Shown piece after piece: positions 26,958 through 36,080 of a stretch of DNA of 63,172 bases. The first letter of the stretch is position 1. The number at the start of each line of letters is the position of its first letter. The DNA is taken from the NCBI GenBank assembly GCA_003220265.1, contig QHRW01000029.1, positions 26,314 through 89,485 on the forward strand. The letters are read 5' to 3'. The DNA comes from Candidatus Rokuibacteriota bacterium (lineage in GTDB: Bacteria; Methylomirabilota; Methylomirabilia; Rokubacteriales; CSP1-6). The position numbers and the translations under genes were made by a program. The notes under the pieces are model-generated. The model saw only the letters and a list, made by a program, of their open reading frames with translations. It was not told the DNA's origin and searched no databases.

Positions 26958-27440
26958 ATGTCGAGACTCCTCTCGCGGCTCGCCGGCACGCTCACGCTCG
27001 CGGCGCTGCTGCTGGCCGGAAGCATCTGGTGGGTTCCCGCGGCCGTCTCCGACGACGAGGCCGTGACCGTCGACGGGATCGGCGACCAGGTGCAGACCCG
27101 CCGCGGCGGCGCGTTGCCGAAGTTCGCCGCGGAGGGCGAGGCGGCGATGCTTTACCGCTTCGCCCGCGAGCGGGGCGATGTGCTGAAGTGGATGCCGTGC
27201 ACGTGCGGCTGCGCGAAGTTCGGCCACACGTCGAACCGCTCCTGCTACATCAAGGCCGAGGCCGGCGACCGCACGACGTGGACGAGCCACGCGGCCACCT
27301 GAGGGCTCTGCACCGACATCACGCGTGACGTGATGACGGAGACGCAGGCCGGCAAGACGCCCGCCCAGATCCGCGCGTCGATCGACGCCAGGTACGGCAC
27401 GCAGCACGCGACGCCGACGCCGCGGCCGTCGGGCAAGTGA
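26958..27440 (+). CDS. PCYCGC-type selenoprotein (Sec115, UGLC)
   Basis: Reading through UGA at 27300-27302 gives a 160-residue exported protein. Residues 1 to about 31 are a signal peptide or membrane anchor. C81-T-C83-G-C85 followed by GHTSNRSC matches the PCYCGC motif. The second half reads WTSHAAT-U-GLC-TDITRDVM, then a helix (TPAQIRASIDARYG) and a Pro/Thr-rich tail. PCYCGC relatives have a Cys at the U position followed by xxC and an LDIA-like helix, so Sec115 replaces the first Cys of a redox pair. It probably acts in extracytoplasmic metal or thiol chemistry; the exact role is unknown. Confidence 0.85.
27317..27335 (+). promoter_or_regulatory. Candidate bacterial SECIS hairpin
   Basis: CAUCACG at 27317-27323 pairs perfectly with CGUGAUG at 27329-27335 around the loop CGUGA, which contains GU. 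The stem begins 14 nt after the UGA, almost the same geometry as the hairpin in the ArsC/Spx-like selenoprotein gene (15 nt). Confidence 0.78.
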
Positions 27441-27474
27441 GCGCCCAGCCGACCGGCGGCGATCGGGTGGAGTT

Positions 27475-28260
27475 CTAGCCCCGGACCTCCGTCAAGATCG
27501 CCAGCATCGCGTCGTGGATGCGGCCGTTGCTGGCCACCAGCGTCGGCCGCTCCAGATCGACCGGTCCCCCCGTGAGGCTCGTCAGCCGGCCGCCGGCCTC
27601 CTCCACGAGCAGCCCGCCGGCCGCCACGTCCCAGGGGCCCAGGCGCAGCTCCCAGAAGCCGTCGTAGCGGCCGCAGGCCACCCACGCGAGGTCGATCACC
27701 GCGGAGCCGAAGCGGCGCACCGCGCGCGAGCGCGTGGCGAAGACGGCGTACTCCTTCAGGTTGTTGTCGGGGTTCACGCGGATGTCGTACGGAAAGCCCG
27801 TGGTCAGCAGGCTGTCGTCGAGCGCCGCCGTCGTGGAGACGGCCAGGCGAGTGTCGTTGCAGAACGCGCCACCGCCGCGCTCGGCCACGTACAGCTCGTC
27901 GTGGCTCGGGTCGTACACGACGCCGAGCTGCACGCGCCCGCCGACCTCGAGCGCGATGGAGACGGCGTAGGCGGGCAGGCCGTGAGCGTAGTTCGTGGTG
28001 CCGTCGATGGGGTCGATGATCCAGCGGCGGCCGGAGCGGCCGGCCTGGGCGCCGCGCTCCTCGGCCAGGATGGCGTCACCGGGAAACGCCGCCAGCAGGC
28101 CGTCGACGATGAGCGCCTCGGCGCGCGCGTCCATCTCGGTGACGAGGTTGGTCGGGCTGCCCTTGAAGACGATGCGGCGGGGACCGTGGAGCTCGCGGCG
28201 GAGCAGGTCGCCGGCGGCGCGCGCGATCTCGATCGCCACGCGACGCTCGCTCTCGCTCAT
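27475..28260 (-). CDS. suhB: Inositol monophosphatase family protein
   Basis: A 261-residue Mg-dependent phosphatase. Metal motifs are DAILAEERG near residue 65, WIIDPIDGTTNYAHGLP near 82-98 and GPWDVAAGGLLVEEAGG near 212. It dephosphorylates inositol phosphate or related sugar phosphates. The start at 28260 gives MSESERRVAIEIARAAG, a family-like N-terminus. It is convergent with the selenoprotein gene (34-nt gap) and divergent from corA. Confidence 0.9.
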   Translation of the reverse strand: MSESERRVAIEIARAAGDLLRRELHGPRRIVFKGSPTNLVTEMDARAEALIVDGLLAAFPGDAILAEERGAQAGRSGRRWIIDPIDGTTNYAHGLPAYAVSIALEVGGRVQLGVVYDPSHDELYVAERGGGAFCNDTRLAVSTTAALDDSLLTTGFPYDIRVNPDNNLKEYAVFATRSRAVRRFGSAVIDLAWVACGRYDGFWELRLGPWDVAAGGLLVEEAGGRLTSLTGGPVDLERPTLVASNGRIHDAMLAILTEVRG

Positions 28261-28312
28261 GGCGCGCGAGAGCGTACCACATTGCTTGACAAGGCCGGGA
28301 GGCTCCACGAGC

Positions 28313-29449
28313 ATGATCCGGATGGACTGGAACCGGCGGCAGCGGCACCTGCGCGCCGCGCTGCGCGTGCGACGCCCGCGGGTGGCGCGCATCCGGCCGG
28401 GCTCGCTCCCGGGCACGCTGGCGCCCGTGGACAAGGCCGAGCCGCCGACGATCACGGTCATCACCTTCAACCGTGAGAGCGTGCAGGAGCGCCGGGTCGA
28501 GTCCATCGATGGCGCGCTCGCGGCCATCACGCCGGGCGCCGTGACGTGGATCAACGTGGATGGCCTCGGCGATCCGAGCCTGTTTGGCCGGCTCGGCGAG
28601 CGCCTGGGCCTGCATCCGCTGGCGCTCGAGGACGTCCTGAACGTGCCGCAGCGGCCGAAGGTCGAGCGCTTCGACAAGTACGTCTTCGTCATCCTGCGGA
28701 CGATGCGGCTCGAGCGGCGGCCGGACGTCGAGGCCGGCGGCGCCCCGATCATCGACGAGCAGGTGAGCCTGTTCTTCGGGACCGAATGGGTGGTGACGAT
28801 CCAGGAGCGGGCCGACGGCGACAGCTTCGGCACGGTGCGCGACGCCATCCGCCAGGGGCGCGGCCGGGCGCGGGAGGCGGGAGCCGACTACCTGACCTAC
28901 CTGCTCATCGACGCGGTCGTGGACGCCTACTTTCCCGTGCTCGACGCGCTGGCCGAGCGGATGCAGCTGCTGGAGGAAGAGGCGCTGGTGCAGGCCTCGC
29001 ACCCGGAGGAGACGCTCCTGCGGCTGACGCGGCTGCGTCACGACCTGATCGGCGTGCGGCGGGCGGTATGGCCGATGCGCGAGGAGATCGCGGCGCTGCT
29101 GCGCGACGACTCGCCGCTGATCACGGCGGAGACGAAGGTCTTCCTGCGCGACGTCTACGACCACGCGATCCAGGCGCTTGAAATCGTGGAGACGCTGCGG
29201 GAGACCGCGGTCTCCGTCATGGAGCTGTTCCTGTCCGCCCAGAACCAGCGGCTGAACGAGGTGATGAAGGTCCTGACCGTCATCGCCACGCTGTTCATCC
29301 CGCTCACGACCATCGCGTCCATCTACGGGATGAACTTCAAGCACATGCCCGAGCTCGAGTGGCGGTACGGCTACGCGTACGCGCTGGGGCTGATGCTGCT
29401 CGTCGCCGGGATCATGGTCGGCTACTTCAAGAAGCGGGGGTGGTGGTGA
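28313..29449 (+). CDS. corA: CorA-family magnesium/cobalt transporter
   Basis: A 378-residue channel. A large cytoplasmic N-domain (VTWINVDGLGDP, FFGTEWVVTIQE) is followed by a long stalk helix and two C-terminal transmembrane segments. The CorA signature YGMNF is at about residue 340, followed by FKHMPELEW before TM2 and a basic KKRGWW end. The start is ATG 28313, 10 nt after a GGGAGG ribosome binding site. It overlaps panE by TGATG. Confidence 0.93.
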   Translation: MIRMDWNRRQRHLRAALRVRRPRVARIRPGSLPGTLAPVDKAEPPTITVITFNRESVQERRVESIDGALAAITPGAVTWINVDGLGDPSLFGRLGERLGLHPLALEDVLNVPQRPKVERFDKYVFVILRTMRLERRPDVEAGGAPIIDEQVSLFFGTEWVVTIQERADGDSFGTVRDAIRQGRGRAREAGADYLTYLLIDAVVDAYFPVLDALAERMQLLEEEALVQASHPEETLLRLTRLRHDLIGVRRAVWPMREEIAALLRDDSPLITAETKVFLRDVYDHAIQALEIVETLRETAVSVMELFLSAQNQRLNEVMKVLTVIATLFIPLTTIASIYGMNFKHMPELEWRYGYAYALGLMLLVAGIMVGYFKKRGWW

Positions 29450-30372
29450 TGCGCGTGCTGATCGTGGGGGCGGGCGGCGTGGGCGGCTACTTCGGCGCCA
29501 GGCTGGCGCGCGCCGGCGTGCCGGTCACGCTGCTGGCGCGCGGCGCCCACCTGGCGGCCATCCAGCGCGAGGGCTTACGCGTGCGGTCCGCCGTCGAGGG
29601 CGAGTCGGTGGCGACGGTCACGGCGGTGGCCGACGTGACGGGCCTGCCGCCCGCCGACGCCGTGCTCTTCTGCGTGAAGTCGTTCGACACGGAGACGGCG
29701 GCCGCCGCCATCCGCGCCGTGATCGGGCCCGGCACCGCGGTGGTGTCGCTGCAGAACGGCGTGGACAACGAGGAGACGCTCGCGCGCGTGCTCGGCCCCG
29801 GCCACGCCGTCGGCGGCGTGGCCTACGTCTTTGCGGCGATCGAGTCACCCGGCGTGATCGCCCATCGCTTCGCCGGCCACGTGGTCTTCGGCGAGCTCGA
29901 CGGGCGGCCGAGCCCGCGCCTGGAGGCGCTACGGGCGGCGTTCACGCAAGCGGGCGTGCGGGCCGAGGTGTCGCCCGACATCCGCCGCACGCTCTGGCAG
30001 AAGTACGTGATGATCACCGCCCAGGCCGGCATGACCGCGCTGAGCCGCGCGCCGATCGGCGTCATCCGCGCGGTGCCGGAGAGCCGGCAGATGTACCGGC
30101 GCATCGCCGAGGAGCTGACGGCGCTGGCCGCCGCCAGCGGCGTCGATCTCGGCCCCGACGCCGTCGAGGGCGTGATGAAGGCCGCCGACGGGCTCGCGCC
30201 CGAGGCCTACTCGTCGCTCCACCACGATCTCACCCAGGGCCGCCGGCTCGAGCTCGAGACGCTGCACGGCCACGCCGTCCGGCTCGGCGAGCGGCTCGGC
30301 GTGCCGACGCCCACGACGTTCGCCGTCTACGCGACGCTCAAGCCGCACCTCGACGGGCGGCCGCCGCGATAG
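29449..30372 (+). CDS. panE: 2-dehydropantoate 2-reductase
   Basis: A 307-residue NADPH-dependent ketopantoate reductase family member. The Rossmann motif is VLIVGAGGVGGYFGARLARAG (residues 3-20 onward), followed by FCVKSFDTE and SLQNGVDNEE blocks. The C-terminal domain contains LWQKYVMITAQAGMTAL and SSLHHDLTQGRRLE. It makes pantoate for CoA synthesis, although several paralogues reduce other oxoacids. Its start overlaps the corA stop by one base. Confidence 0.88.
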   Translation: MRVLIVGAGGVGGYFGARLARAGVPVTLLARGAHLAAIQREGLRVRSAVEGESVATVTAVADVTGLPPADAVLFCVKSFDTETAAAAIRAVIGPGTAVVSLQNGVDNEETLARVLGPGHAVGGVAYVFAAIESPGVIAHRFAGHVVFGELDGRPSPRLEALRAAFTQAGVRAEVSPDIRRTLWQKYVMITAQAGMTALSRAPIGVIRAVPESRQMYRRIAEELTALAAASGVDLGPDAVEGVMKAADGLAPEAYSSLHHDLTQGRRLELETLHGHAVRLGERLGVPTPTTFAVYATLKPHLDGRPPR

Positions 30373-30382
30373 AGGCCGTCCG

Positions 30383-32113
30383 CTGAGTCCGCCCGCCCGC
30401 GAGCTCTGGCGTGCTGCCTCGCCGTACCGCGGCCGGTACGCGTGGGGCGTCGTGTGCCTGGCGATCGCCACCGGCCTGTCGCTGTTGATCCCGTGGACCG
30501 TCAAGCACGCGATCGACGCGCTGGCGGCCGACGGCGCGGCGGCGCCGCTGGCGCATTACGTAGGCCTGATCGTCTTCTGCGCCGTGGGCAACGGCGCCGC
30601 CCGGCTCGCCTCGCGCTTCGCGATTGCCGGCGCCGCCCAGCACGTGGCCGCCGACCTGCTCGCGCGCCTCTACGCGGCGCTGCAGACGTTTCCGCCGTCG
30701 GCGTTCGCGCGCTATACCACCGGCGATCTCATGGCGCGCGCCACCAGCGACGTGAGCGCGGTGCGCTCGCTCGTCGGCTTCGGCACGATCTCGGCGGCCT
30801 CCACGGTCCTCGCCTTCGTGGGCGCGCTGGCCGCCATGATGGCGGTGGATCCCTGGCTCACCGTGTGGGCGATGGCGCCCTCGCCCGTGCTGGTGCTGCT
30901 CGTCCGCCGCTACAACGCGCTGGTGACGACGCGCACGCACGCGATGCAGGATCGCCTGGGCGAGCTGTCCACGATCGTGCAGGAGCGGCTGGCCGGCATG
31001 GGCGTCGTGCGCGCCTACACGATGGAGGCGCGCGCCGCCGCCGAGTTCGCCGGCGCCAACGCGGCCCTGCGCGACGCCAGCGCCGAGCTCGCGCGCACGC
31101 AGGCGCACTTCACGCCGCTCATGGGGCTCGTCACCGGGCTCGGCACGCTGGTGATCCTGTGGGCCGGCGGCACCGCCGTCGCCTCGGGCCGCATCACGCT
31201 CGGCGCGCTGGTGGCGTTCACCGGCTATCTCGGCTACCTGGCGTGGCCCACCGTCGCGCTCGGCTTCACGCTGGCGCTGGGCCGCCGCGGCCTTGCCTCG
31301 ATGGAGCGCATCCAGCAGGTGCTCGGCGACGCGCGGACGGCCGCCGACGACACGGCCGCCGGCGTGGCGCCGGAGGCCGCCGTGCGGTTCGCGAACCTCA
31401 CGTTCGCGTACGAGGGCCGGCCGCCCGTGCTGCGCGGCGTGAGCTTCGAGGTGCGGCCGGGCGAGCTGGTGGCGGTGGTCGGCCCGACGGGCAGCGGCAA
31501 GTCCACGCTCGGCCTGCTGCTGGCGCGGCTGTGGGAGCCGCCGCCCCGCACGGTGTTCCTGGGCGGCGTGGACGTCACCACGCTGCCGCTCGGCCGGCTG
31601 CGCTCTGCGCTGGCCTGGGTGCCGCAGGACGCGTTCCTCTTCTCGCGCGCGCTCGCCGACAACGTCACCCTCGGACGCGACGGCCTCGGCGAGGGCGACG
31701 TGCGGCGCGCGGCGACCACCGCCGGCATCGCGGAGGAGGTCGCGGCGTTTCCCGCCGGCTGGGACACGGTCGTTGGCGAGCGCGGGCTCACGCTGTCGGG
31801 CGGCCAGCGCCAGCGCGTGGCGCTGGCGCGCGCGCTGGCGGCGGCGCCGCCGCTGCTCGTGCTCGACGACGTCTTCGCCAACGTGGACGCGGCCAAGGAG
31901 GGCCAGATCCTGGCCGGCCTCCGCGCGGCGGCCCCGACCATCTTGCTGATGACGCACCGGCTCCGCGCCGCGCAGGGCGCCGATCGCATCGTGGTGCTCG
32001 ACGAGGGGCGCGTGGTGGAGACGGGCGCCCACGCGGCGCTGCTGGCCGCCGACGGGCTCTACGCGCGCCTGTGGCGGATGCAGCGGCTCGAGGAGGAGAT
32101 CGCGCGTGCCTGA
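30383..32113 (+). CDS. Heterodimeric ABC exporter subunit 1 (CTG start proposed)
   Basis: A 576-residue half-transporter with a six-helix membrane domain (1-330) and a nucleotide-binding domain with GPTGSGKST (about 367-375), LSGGQRQ and LVLDDVFANVD (about 491). The Walker B glutamate is replaced by Asp, as in the degenerate half of heterodimeric exporters. GTG 30452 would cut off the first 23 residues, which match the PYRGRYA elbow helix of the family, so CTG 30383, 10 nt after panE, is preferred. It overlaps the second subunit by 8 bp. The drug or lipid substrate is unknown. Confidence 0.9.
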   Translation: MSPPARELWRAASPYRGRYAWGVVCLAIATGLSLLIPWTVKHAIDALAADGAAAPLAHYVGLIVFCAVGNGAARLASRFAIAGAAQHVAADLLARLYAALQTFPPSAFARYTTGDLMARATSDVSAVRSLVGFGTISAASTVLAFVGALAAMMAVDPWLTVWAMAPSPVLVLLVRRYNALVTTRTHAMQDRLGELSTIVQERLAGMGVVRAYTMEARAAAEFAGANAALRDASAELARTQAHFTPLMGLVTGLGTLVILWAGGTAVASGRITLGALVAFTGYLGYLAWPTVALGFTLALGRRGLASMERIQQVLGDARTAADDTAAGVAPEAAVRFANLTFAYEGRPPVLRGVSFEVRPGELVAVVGPTGSGKSTLGLLLARLWEPPPRTVFLGGVDVTTLPLGRLRSALAWVPQDAFLFSRALADNVTLGRDGLGEGDVRRAATTAGIAEEVAAFPAGWDTVVGERGLTLSGGQRQRVALARALAAAPPLLVLDDVFANVDAAKEGQILAGLRAAAPTILLMTHRLRAAQGADRIVVLDEGRVVETGAHAALLAADGLYARLWRMQRLEEEIARA

Positions 32114-33890
32114 GCCGGCGATCCACGAGGAGCACGACGACGTCCTCGGTCGCGCCTTCGACCGGCGGCTGGCCGGACGCCTGTGGGCCACCGCGCGCGC
32201 GCATCACCGGCTCGTCTGGGGCTCGGTCGCGCTCTTCCCGTTCATCACGCTGCTCGAGCTGGCGCAGCCCTACTTGCTGAAGATCGCCATCGACGATCAC
32301 ATCCTGCACGCGGACTGGACGGGCCTGACGGCGGTGGCGGTCGTGTACGCCGCCGTGCTCGGCGCGCTGTACGGCCTGCGCCTGATGGAAGCCTTCCTGA
32401 TGGCGCTCACCGGCCAGCGCGTCATCCACGACCTGCGCGCGCGCTTGTTCGAGCACCTGCTGCGACTGGAGGCGGGCTTCTTCGACCGCACGCCGGTGGG
32501 GCGGCTGATGACGCGCGTGCTGAGCGACGTGGAGGCCGTGAGCGAGGCCTTCACGAGCGGGCTCTTCGCGGTGGTGGCCGACGTCGTCACGCTGGTGGGC
32601 GTGGTCGCCATCATGCTGTGGATGGACTGGCGCCTGGCGCTGGTGACCTTCGCCATCGTGCCGGTGCTCTTCGCGGTGGCCGGCTACTTCCGCATTCGCG
32701 CGCGCGACGCCTACCGCGAGGTGCGCCGGCGCCTGGCCCGCCTCAACGCGTTCCTGCAGGAGTCCATCCAGGGCATGGCCGTCATCCAGCTCTTCGCGCG
32801 CGAGGCGCACGAGCGCGCCGAGTTCCAGCAGCGCAACGAGGACTACCGGCGCAGCCTCTTCACCTCCACGCGCTTCGAGGCCTCGCTCTACGCCGGTGTG
32901 GAGGCGCTGGGCTCGGTCGCGCTCGCCCTGCTGGTGTGGTACGGCGGCGGCCGCATCCTGGACGGCGCGCTCACCTTCGGCGCTCTCGTCGCCTTCATCC
33001 AGTACACGAACCGGTTCTTCCTGCCCATTCGCGATCTCGGCGCGAAGTACACGGTCATGCAGGCGGCCATGGCCTCGGCCGAGCGCATCTATAGCCTGCT
33101 CGATCGCGGGCCGGAGGTCGAGACGCCGCGGGCCACGCGGGCGCCGGCGGCGGCCGCGGGGCGCGTGGCGTTCGAGGGCGTGTGGTTCGCCTATGCCGAC
33201 GAGCGCTGGGTGCTGGCCGACTGCAGCTTCACGGTGACGCCCGGCGAGCACGTGGCGCTGGTGGGGACGACGGGCGAGGGCAAGTCCACCTGCGTGCGGC
33301 TGCTGAACCGGACGTGGGACGTGGGGCGCGGGCGCGTGCTGGTGGACGGCGTGGACGTGCGCGAGTGGGACCTCGGGCGATTGCGGCGCCACGTGGGCGT
33401 GATTTTCCAGGATCCGGTGCTCTTCACCGGCAGCGTGGAGTCGAACCTGACGCTCGACGGCGACGGCGGGCGCGTGGCGGTCGAGCGGGCGCTGAGCGCC
33501 GCCAACGCTGCCGCGCTCGTGGAGCGCCTGCCGCAGGGACTGGCCACGCCGCTCGTGGAGCGCGCCGCCAATCTCTCGCACGGCGAGCGTCAGCTCTTGG
33601 CCATCGCGCGCGCGCTCGTGTACAATCCCGCAATCCTGGTGCTGGACGAGGCGACGTCCAGCGTCGATCCCGAGTCCGAGCGGATGATCCGGGACGCGAT
33701 GGCGCGGCTCATGGCGGGCCGCACGACCATCACGATCGCGCACCGGCTGTCGACGATCCACGACGCGGATCGGATCCTCGTGCTGCACCGCGGGCGCATT
33801 CACGAGGAGGGCACGCACGCCGCGCTGCTGAAGCGCGGCGGCCTCTACGCGCGGCTGCACGAGCTGGGCGCGGGCGCGGCGCTGGGGTGA
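32106..33890 (+). CDS. Heterodimeric ABC exporter subunit 2
   Basis: A 594-residue half-transporter with an extended N-terminus, six transmembrane helices and a nucleotide-binding domain. It has Walker [10 protein letters not shown] (about 388-396), the non-canonical signature LSHGERQ, Walker [13 protein letters not shown] (about 511) and the switch IAHRLST. It pairs with subunit 1: its intact Walker A/B would face the canonical LSGGQ of subunit 1, while the other site is degenerate. GTG start overlapping subunit 1. Related to SmdAB/TM287-288. Confidence 0.92.
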   Translation: MPEPAIHEEHDDVLGRAFDRRLAGRLWATARAHHRLVWGSVALFPFITLLELAQPYLLKIAIDDHILHADWTGLTAVAVVYAAVLGALYGLRLMEAFLMALTGQRVIHDLRARLFEHLLRLEAGFFDRTPVGRLMTRVLSDVEAVSEAFTSGLFAVVADVVTLVGVVAIMLWMDWRLALVTFAIVPVLFAVAGYFRIRARDAYREVRRRLARLNAFLQESIQGMAVIQLFAREAHERAEFQQRNEDYRRSLFTSTRFEASLYAGVEALGSVALALLVWYGGGRILDGALTFGALVAFIQYTNRFFLPIRDLGAKYTVMQAAMASAERIYSLLDRGPEVETPRATRAPAAAAGRVAFEGVWFAYADERWVLADCSFTVTPGEHVALVGTTGEGKSTCVRLLNRTWDVGRGRVLVDGVDVREWDLGRLRRHVGVIFQDPVLFTGSVESNLTLDGDGGRVAVERALSAANAAALVERLPQGLATPLVERAANLSHGERQLLAIARALVYNPAILVLDEATSSVDPESERMIRDAMARLMAGRTTITIAHRLSTIHDADRILVLHRGRIHEEGTHAALLKRGGLYARLHELGAGAALG

Positions 33891-34300
33891 GCGCGGCCGG
33901 CATCGGTACCGGGATGCGGCTTCGCGCCGCGGTGTACGCGCTGGTGCGGCGCGTGCCCCGCGGCCACGTGGTGACGTACGGGCAGGTGGCCGTGATGCTG
34001 CGGCGGCCGCGCTCGGCGCGCGCGGTGGGCGGCGCGATGGGACGATGCCCGGACGACGTGCCCTGGCATCGCGTGGTGAACGCGCAGGGCGGCATCAGCC
34101 GGCGGCGCGTGTCGAGCGGGATGCTCACACAACGCATCCGCCTCGAGCAGGAAGGCGTGCGGCTGCGGCGCGGGCGGGTCTCGTTGGTGAAGTACCAGTG
34201 GCAGCCGACGCGCCGTGTTGTGAACGGTGTTGCGAACGGTATTCGCGCCCCGCGCGAATGGGGGGTGATGGGGGGGCCGGGACGGCCCCCCCATCGCTAA
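33887..34300 (+). CDS. Alkyltransferase-like DNA repair protein (Trp in place of catalytic Cys)
   Basis: A 137-residue MGMT-fold protein. The helix-turn-helix region [13 protein letters not shown] is followed by [29 protein letters not shown] sequence in which PWHR replaces the PCHR active site of O6-methylguanine methyltransferase. This is the mark of ATL proteins, which bind alkylated guanine and recruit nucleotide excision repair (uvrBC occur later in the window). GTG start in a GTGA overlap with the ABC gene. The last roughly 20 codons run into a two-hairpin repeat. Confidence 0.85.
   Translation: MSAAGIGTGMRLRAAVYALVRRVPRGHVVTYGQVAVMLRRPRSARAVGGAMGRCPDDVPWHRVVNAQGGISRRRVSSGMLTQRIRLEQEGVRLRRGRVSLVKYQWQPTRRVVNGVANGIRAPREWGVMGGPGRPPHR
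34241..34292 (+). repeat. Two-hairpin element D before the LLM gene
   Basis: Hairpin 1 is ATTCGCGC/GCGCGAAT (34241-34248 and 34252-34259, loop CCC). A G-rich linker follows, then hairpin 2 (GGGGGGGCC at 34270-34278, GGCCCCCCC at 34284-34292). The layout matches the 68-bp repeat copies A-C, but the sequence is diverged. It overlaps the end of the alkyltransferase-like gene and ends 19 nt before the LLM start. Confidence 0.5.
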
Positions 34301-34311
34301 AGGACATCGCC

Positions 34312-35287
34312 ATGCAGCTCGCGCTGAATCTGAGCTACTCCGGCACCGGCATCTCGATCGACATCGCCAAGATCCAGGAGGCGGAGCGCCTGGGCTACGC
34401 CTCCGTGTGGACGGCCGAGGCGTACGGCTCCGATGCGGTGGCGCCGGCGGCCTGGATCGCCGCGCGCACCGAGACGATTCACGTCGGCACCGGCATCATG
34501 CAGATCCCCGCGCGCACGCCGGCCATGACGGCCATGACGGCGATGACGCTCGACGGGCTCTCGGGCGGCCGCTTCCGCCTGGGTCTCGGCGTGTCGGGCC
34601 CGCAGGTGGTCGAGGGCTGGCACGGGCAGGCCTTCGGCAAGCCGCTGGCGAGGACGCGCGAGTACGTCGAGGTCGTGCGCGCGATCCTGCGCCGCGAGAA
34701 GCCCCGACGCCACCGGCCTCGGCAAGCCCTTGCGCTCGATCCTCCACGGCCGCGCCGACCTGCCGATCTACCTGGCCGCCGTCGGGCCCAAGAACGTGGC
34801 GCTGGCGGCGGAGATCGCCGATGGCTGGATCCCCATCTTCTTCTCGGCGCGGCGCGCGGGAATGTTCCGCGAGTGGCTCGCCGAGGGCTTCAAGGCGCGC
34901 GGCGGCGCGCCGGCGCGCTTCGACGTGATGCCGATGGTGGCCGTGGTCGTCGGCGACGACGTGGCGGCGTGCCGGGCCGTCGTGAAGCCGCGCCTGGCGC
35001 TCTACGTCGGGGGCATGGGCGCGCGCGGCCGGAACTTCTACAACGACATCGCGCGGCGCTACGGATACGAGGACGCGGCCAAGCGCGTCCAGGACCTGTT
35101 CCTGGGCGGGCGCCGGGACGAGGCGGCGGCGGCCGTGCCCGACGCGCTGGTCGACGAGGTCGCGCTCTGCGGCCCGGTCGCGCACATCCGCGAGCAGCTC
35201 GCGGAGTGGAAGTCCTCCGGCGTCACGACGATCATGGTGTCCGGCGACACGACCGCCGTGCGGACGATGGCCGAGCTGGGGCTGTAG
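34312..35287 (+). pseudogene. LLM-class F420-dependent oxidoreductase, frameshifted
   Basis: Two frames carry one luciferase-like monooxygenase. The 5' part from ATG 34312 ([47 protein letters not shown]) runs to REKP. The 3' part ([33 protein letters not shown]) runs to 35287 in another frame. The break is at a CCCC run at 34702-34705; removing one C restores [12 protein letters not shown]. Family members usually have about a dozen more residues here, so a small deletion is also likely. It is either a real mutation, an assembly error, or strain variation. Total about 325 residues, cofactor F420 or FMN. Confidence 0.75.
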
Positions 35288-35302
35288 AGAAGGAGACTCA
35301 CG

Positions 35303-36064
35303 ATGCGGTTGAAGGATCGGGTGGCGATCGTCACGGGGGCGGGGTCGGGGATCGGGGCGGCGAGCGCGCTCGCCATGGCGCGCGAGGGTGCGCGCGTGCT
35401 CGTGGTGGACATCAATGACGCCGCGGTCAAGAAGACGGTCGAGCAGATCGAGAAGGCCGGCGGCCAGGCGGCGGGCGCGCGCGCCGACGTCACGCGCGCG
35501 GCCGACAACCAGTCGATCGTCGAGCAGGCCGTCGCCCGCTGGGGCCGTCTCGACGTCTTCTTCGCCAACGCCGGCGTCCCGCAGTGGAAGACCGACATCG
35601 AGGACGTCGAGGAGAAGACGTTCGACCAGATCTTCGCCGTCAACGTCAAGGGCGTGTGGCTCGGCGCGAAGTACGCGCTGCCCGTCATGAAAAAGCAGCG
35701 GCGCGGCGTGTATTTGATCACCTCCTCGACGTCGGCGATCCGGCCGCGGCCGGGCGGCCAGACGTACGCCGCCTCCAAGGGCGCGGTCGTCACGCTCACC
35801 AAGGCGCTGGCGCTCGAGGCCGCGCCTCACGGCGTCCGCGTGGTGGCCATCGCGCCCGTGGCGACCCACACACCGATGCTGCCCACCTTCATGAACAAGG
35901 TGGAGGTGGACGAGGAAGGTCTGCGCCAGTACATCGCGACCGTTCCCCTCGGCCGCCTCAACGAGCCCCAGGATCTTGCGAACACCGCCGTGTTCCTCGC
36001 CTCCGACGACGCGGCCATGATCACCGGGTCGTGTGTAGAAGTCGACGGCGGACGATGCATCTGA
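35303..36064 (+). CDS. Short-chain dehydrogenase/reductase
   Basis: A 253-residue classical SDR. The cofactor motif is [19 protein letters not shown] (residues 10-28), NAG appears near residue 89 (FFANAGVP), the catalytic Ser is in TSSTSAIRP near 140, and YAASK near 154 provides Tyr and Lys. It ends [16 protein letters not shown] precedes the ATG at good spacing. A second, partial copy of the C-terminal coding sequence follows the stop codon. The substrate is unknown. It follows the broken LLM gene by 15 nt. Confidence 0.9.
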   Translation: MRLKDRVAIVTGAGSGIGAASALAMAREGARVLVVDINDAAVKKTVEQIEKAGGQAAGARADVTRAADNQSIVEQAVARWGRLDVFFANAGVPQWKTDIEDVEEKTFDQIFAVNVKGVWLGAKYALPVMKKQRRGVYLITSSTSAIRPRPGGQTYAASKGAVVTLTKALALEAAPHGVRVVAIAPVATHTPMLPTFMNKVEVDEEGLRQYIATVPLGRLNEPQDLANTAVFLASDDAAMITGSCVEVDGGRCI

Positions 36065-36080
36065 TGATGATCGACGGCGG

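Noticed and set aside
34045..34311. Continuous frame joining the alkyltransferase-like gene to the LLM gene
   Set aside because: The segment before ATG 34312 is repeat DNA read in a different frame from the alkyltransferase-like gene, not a fusion.
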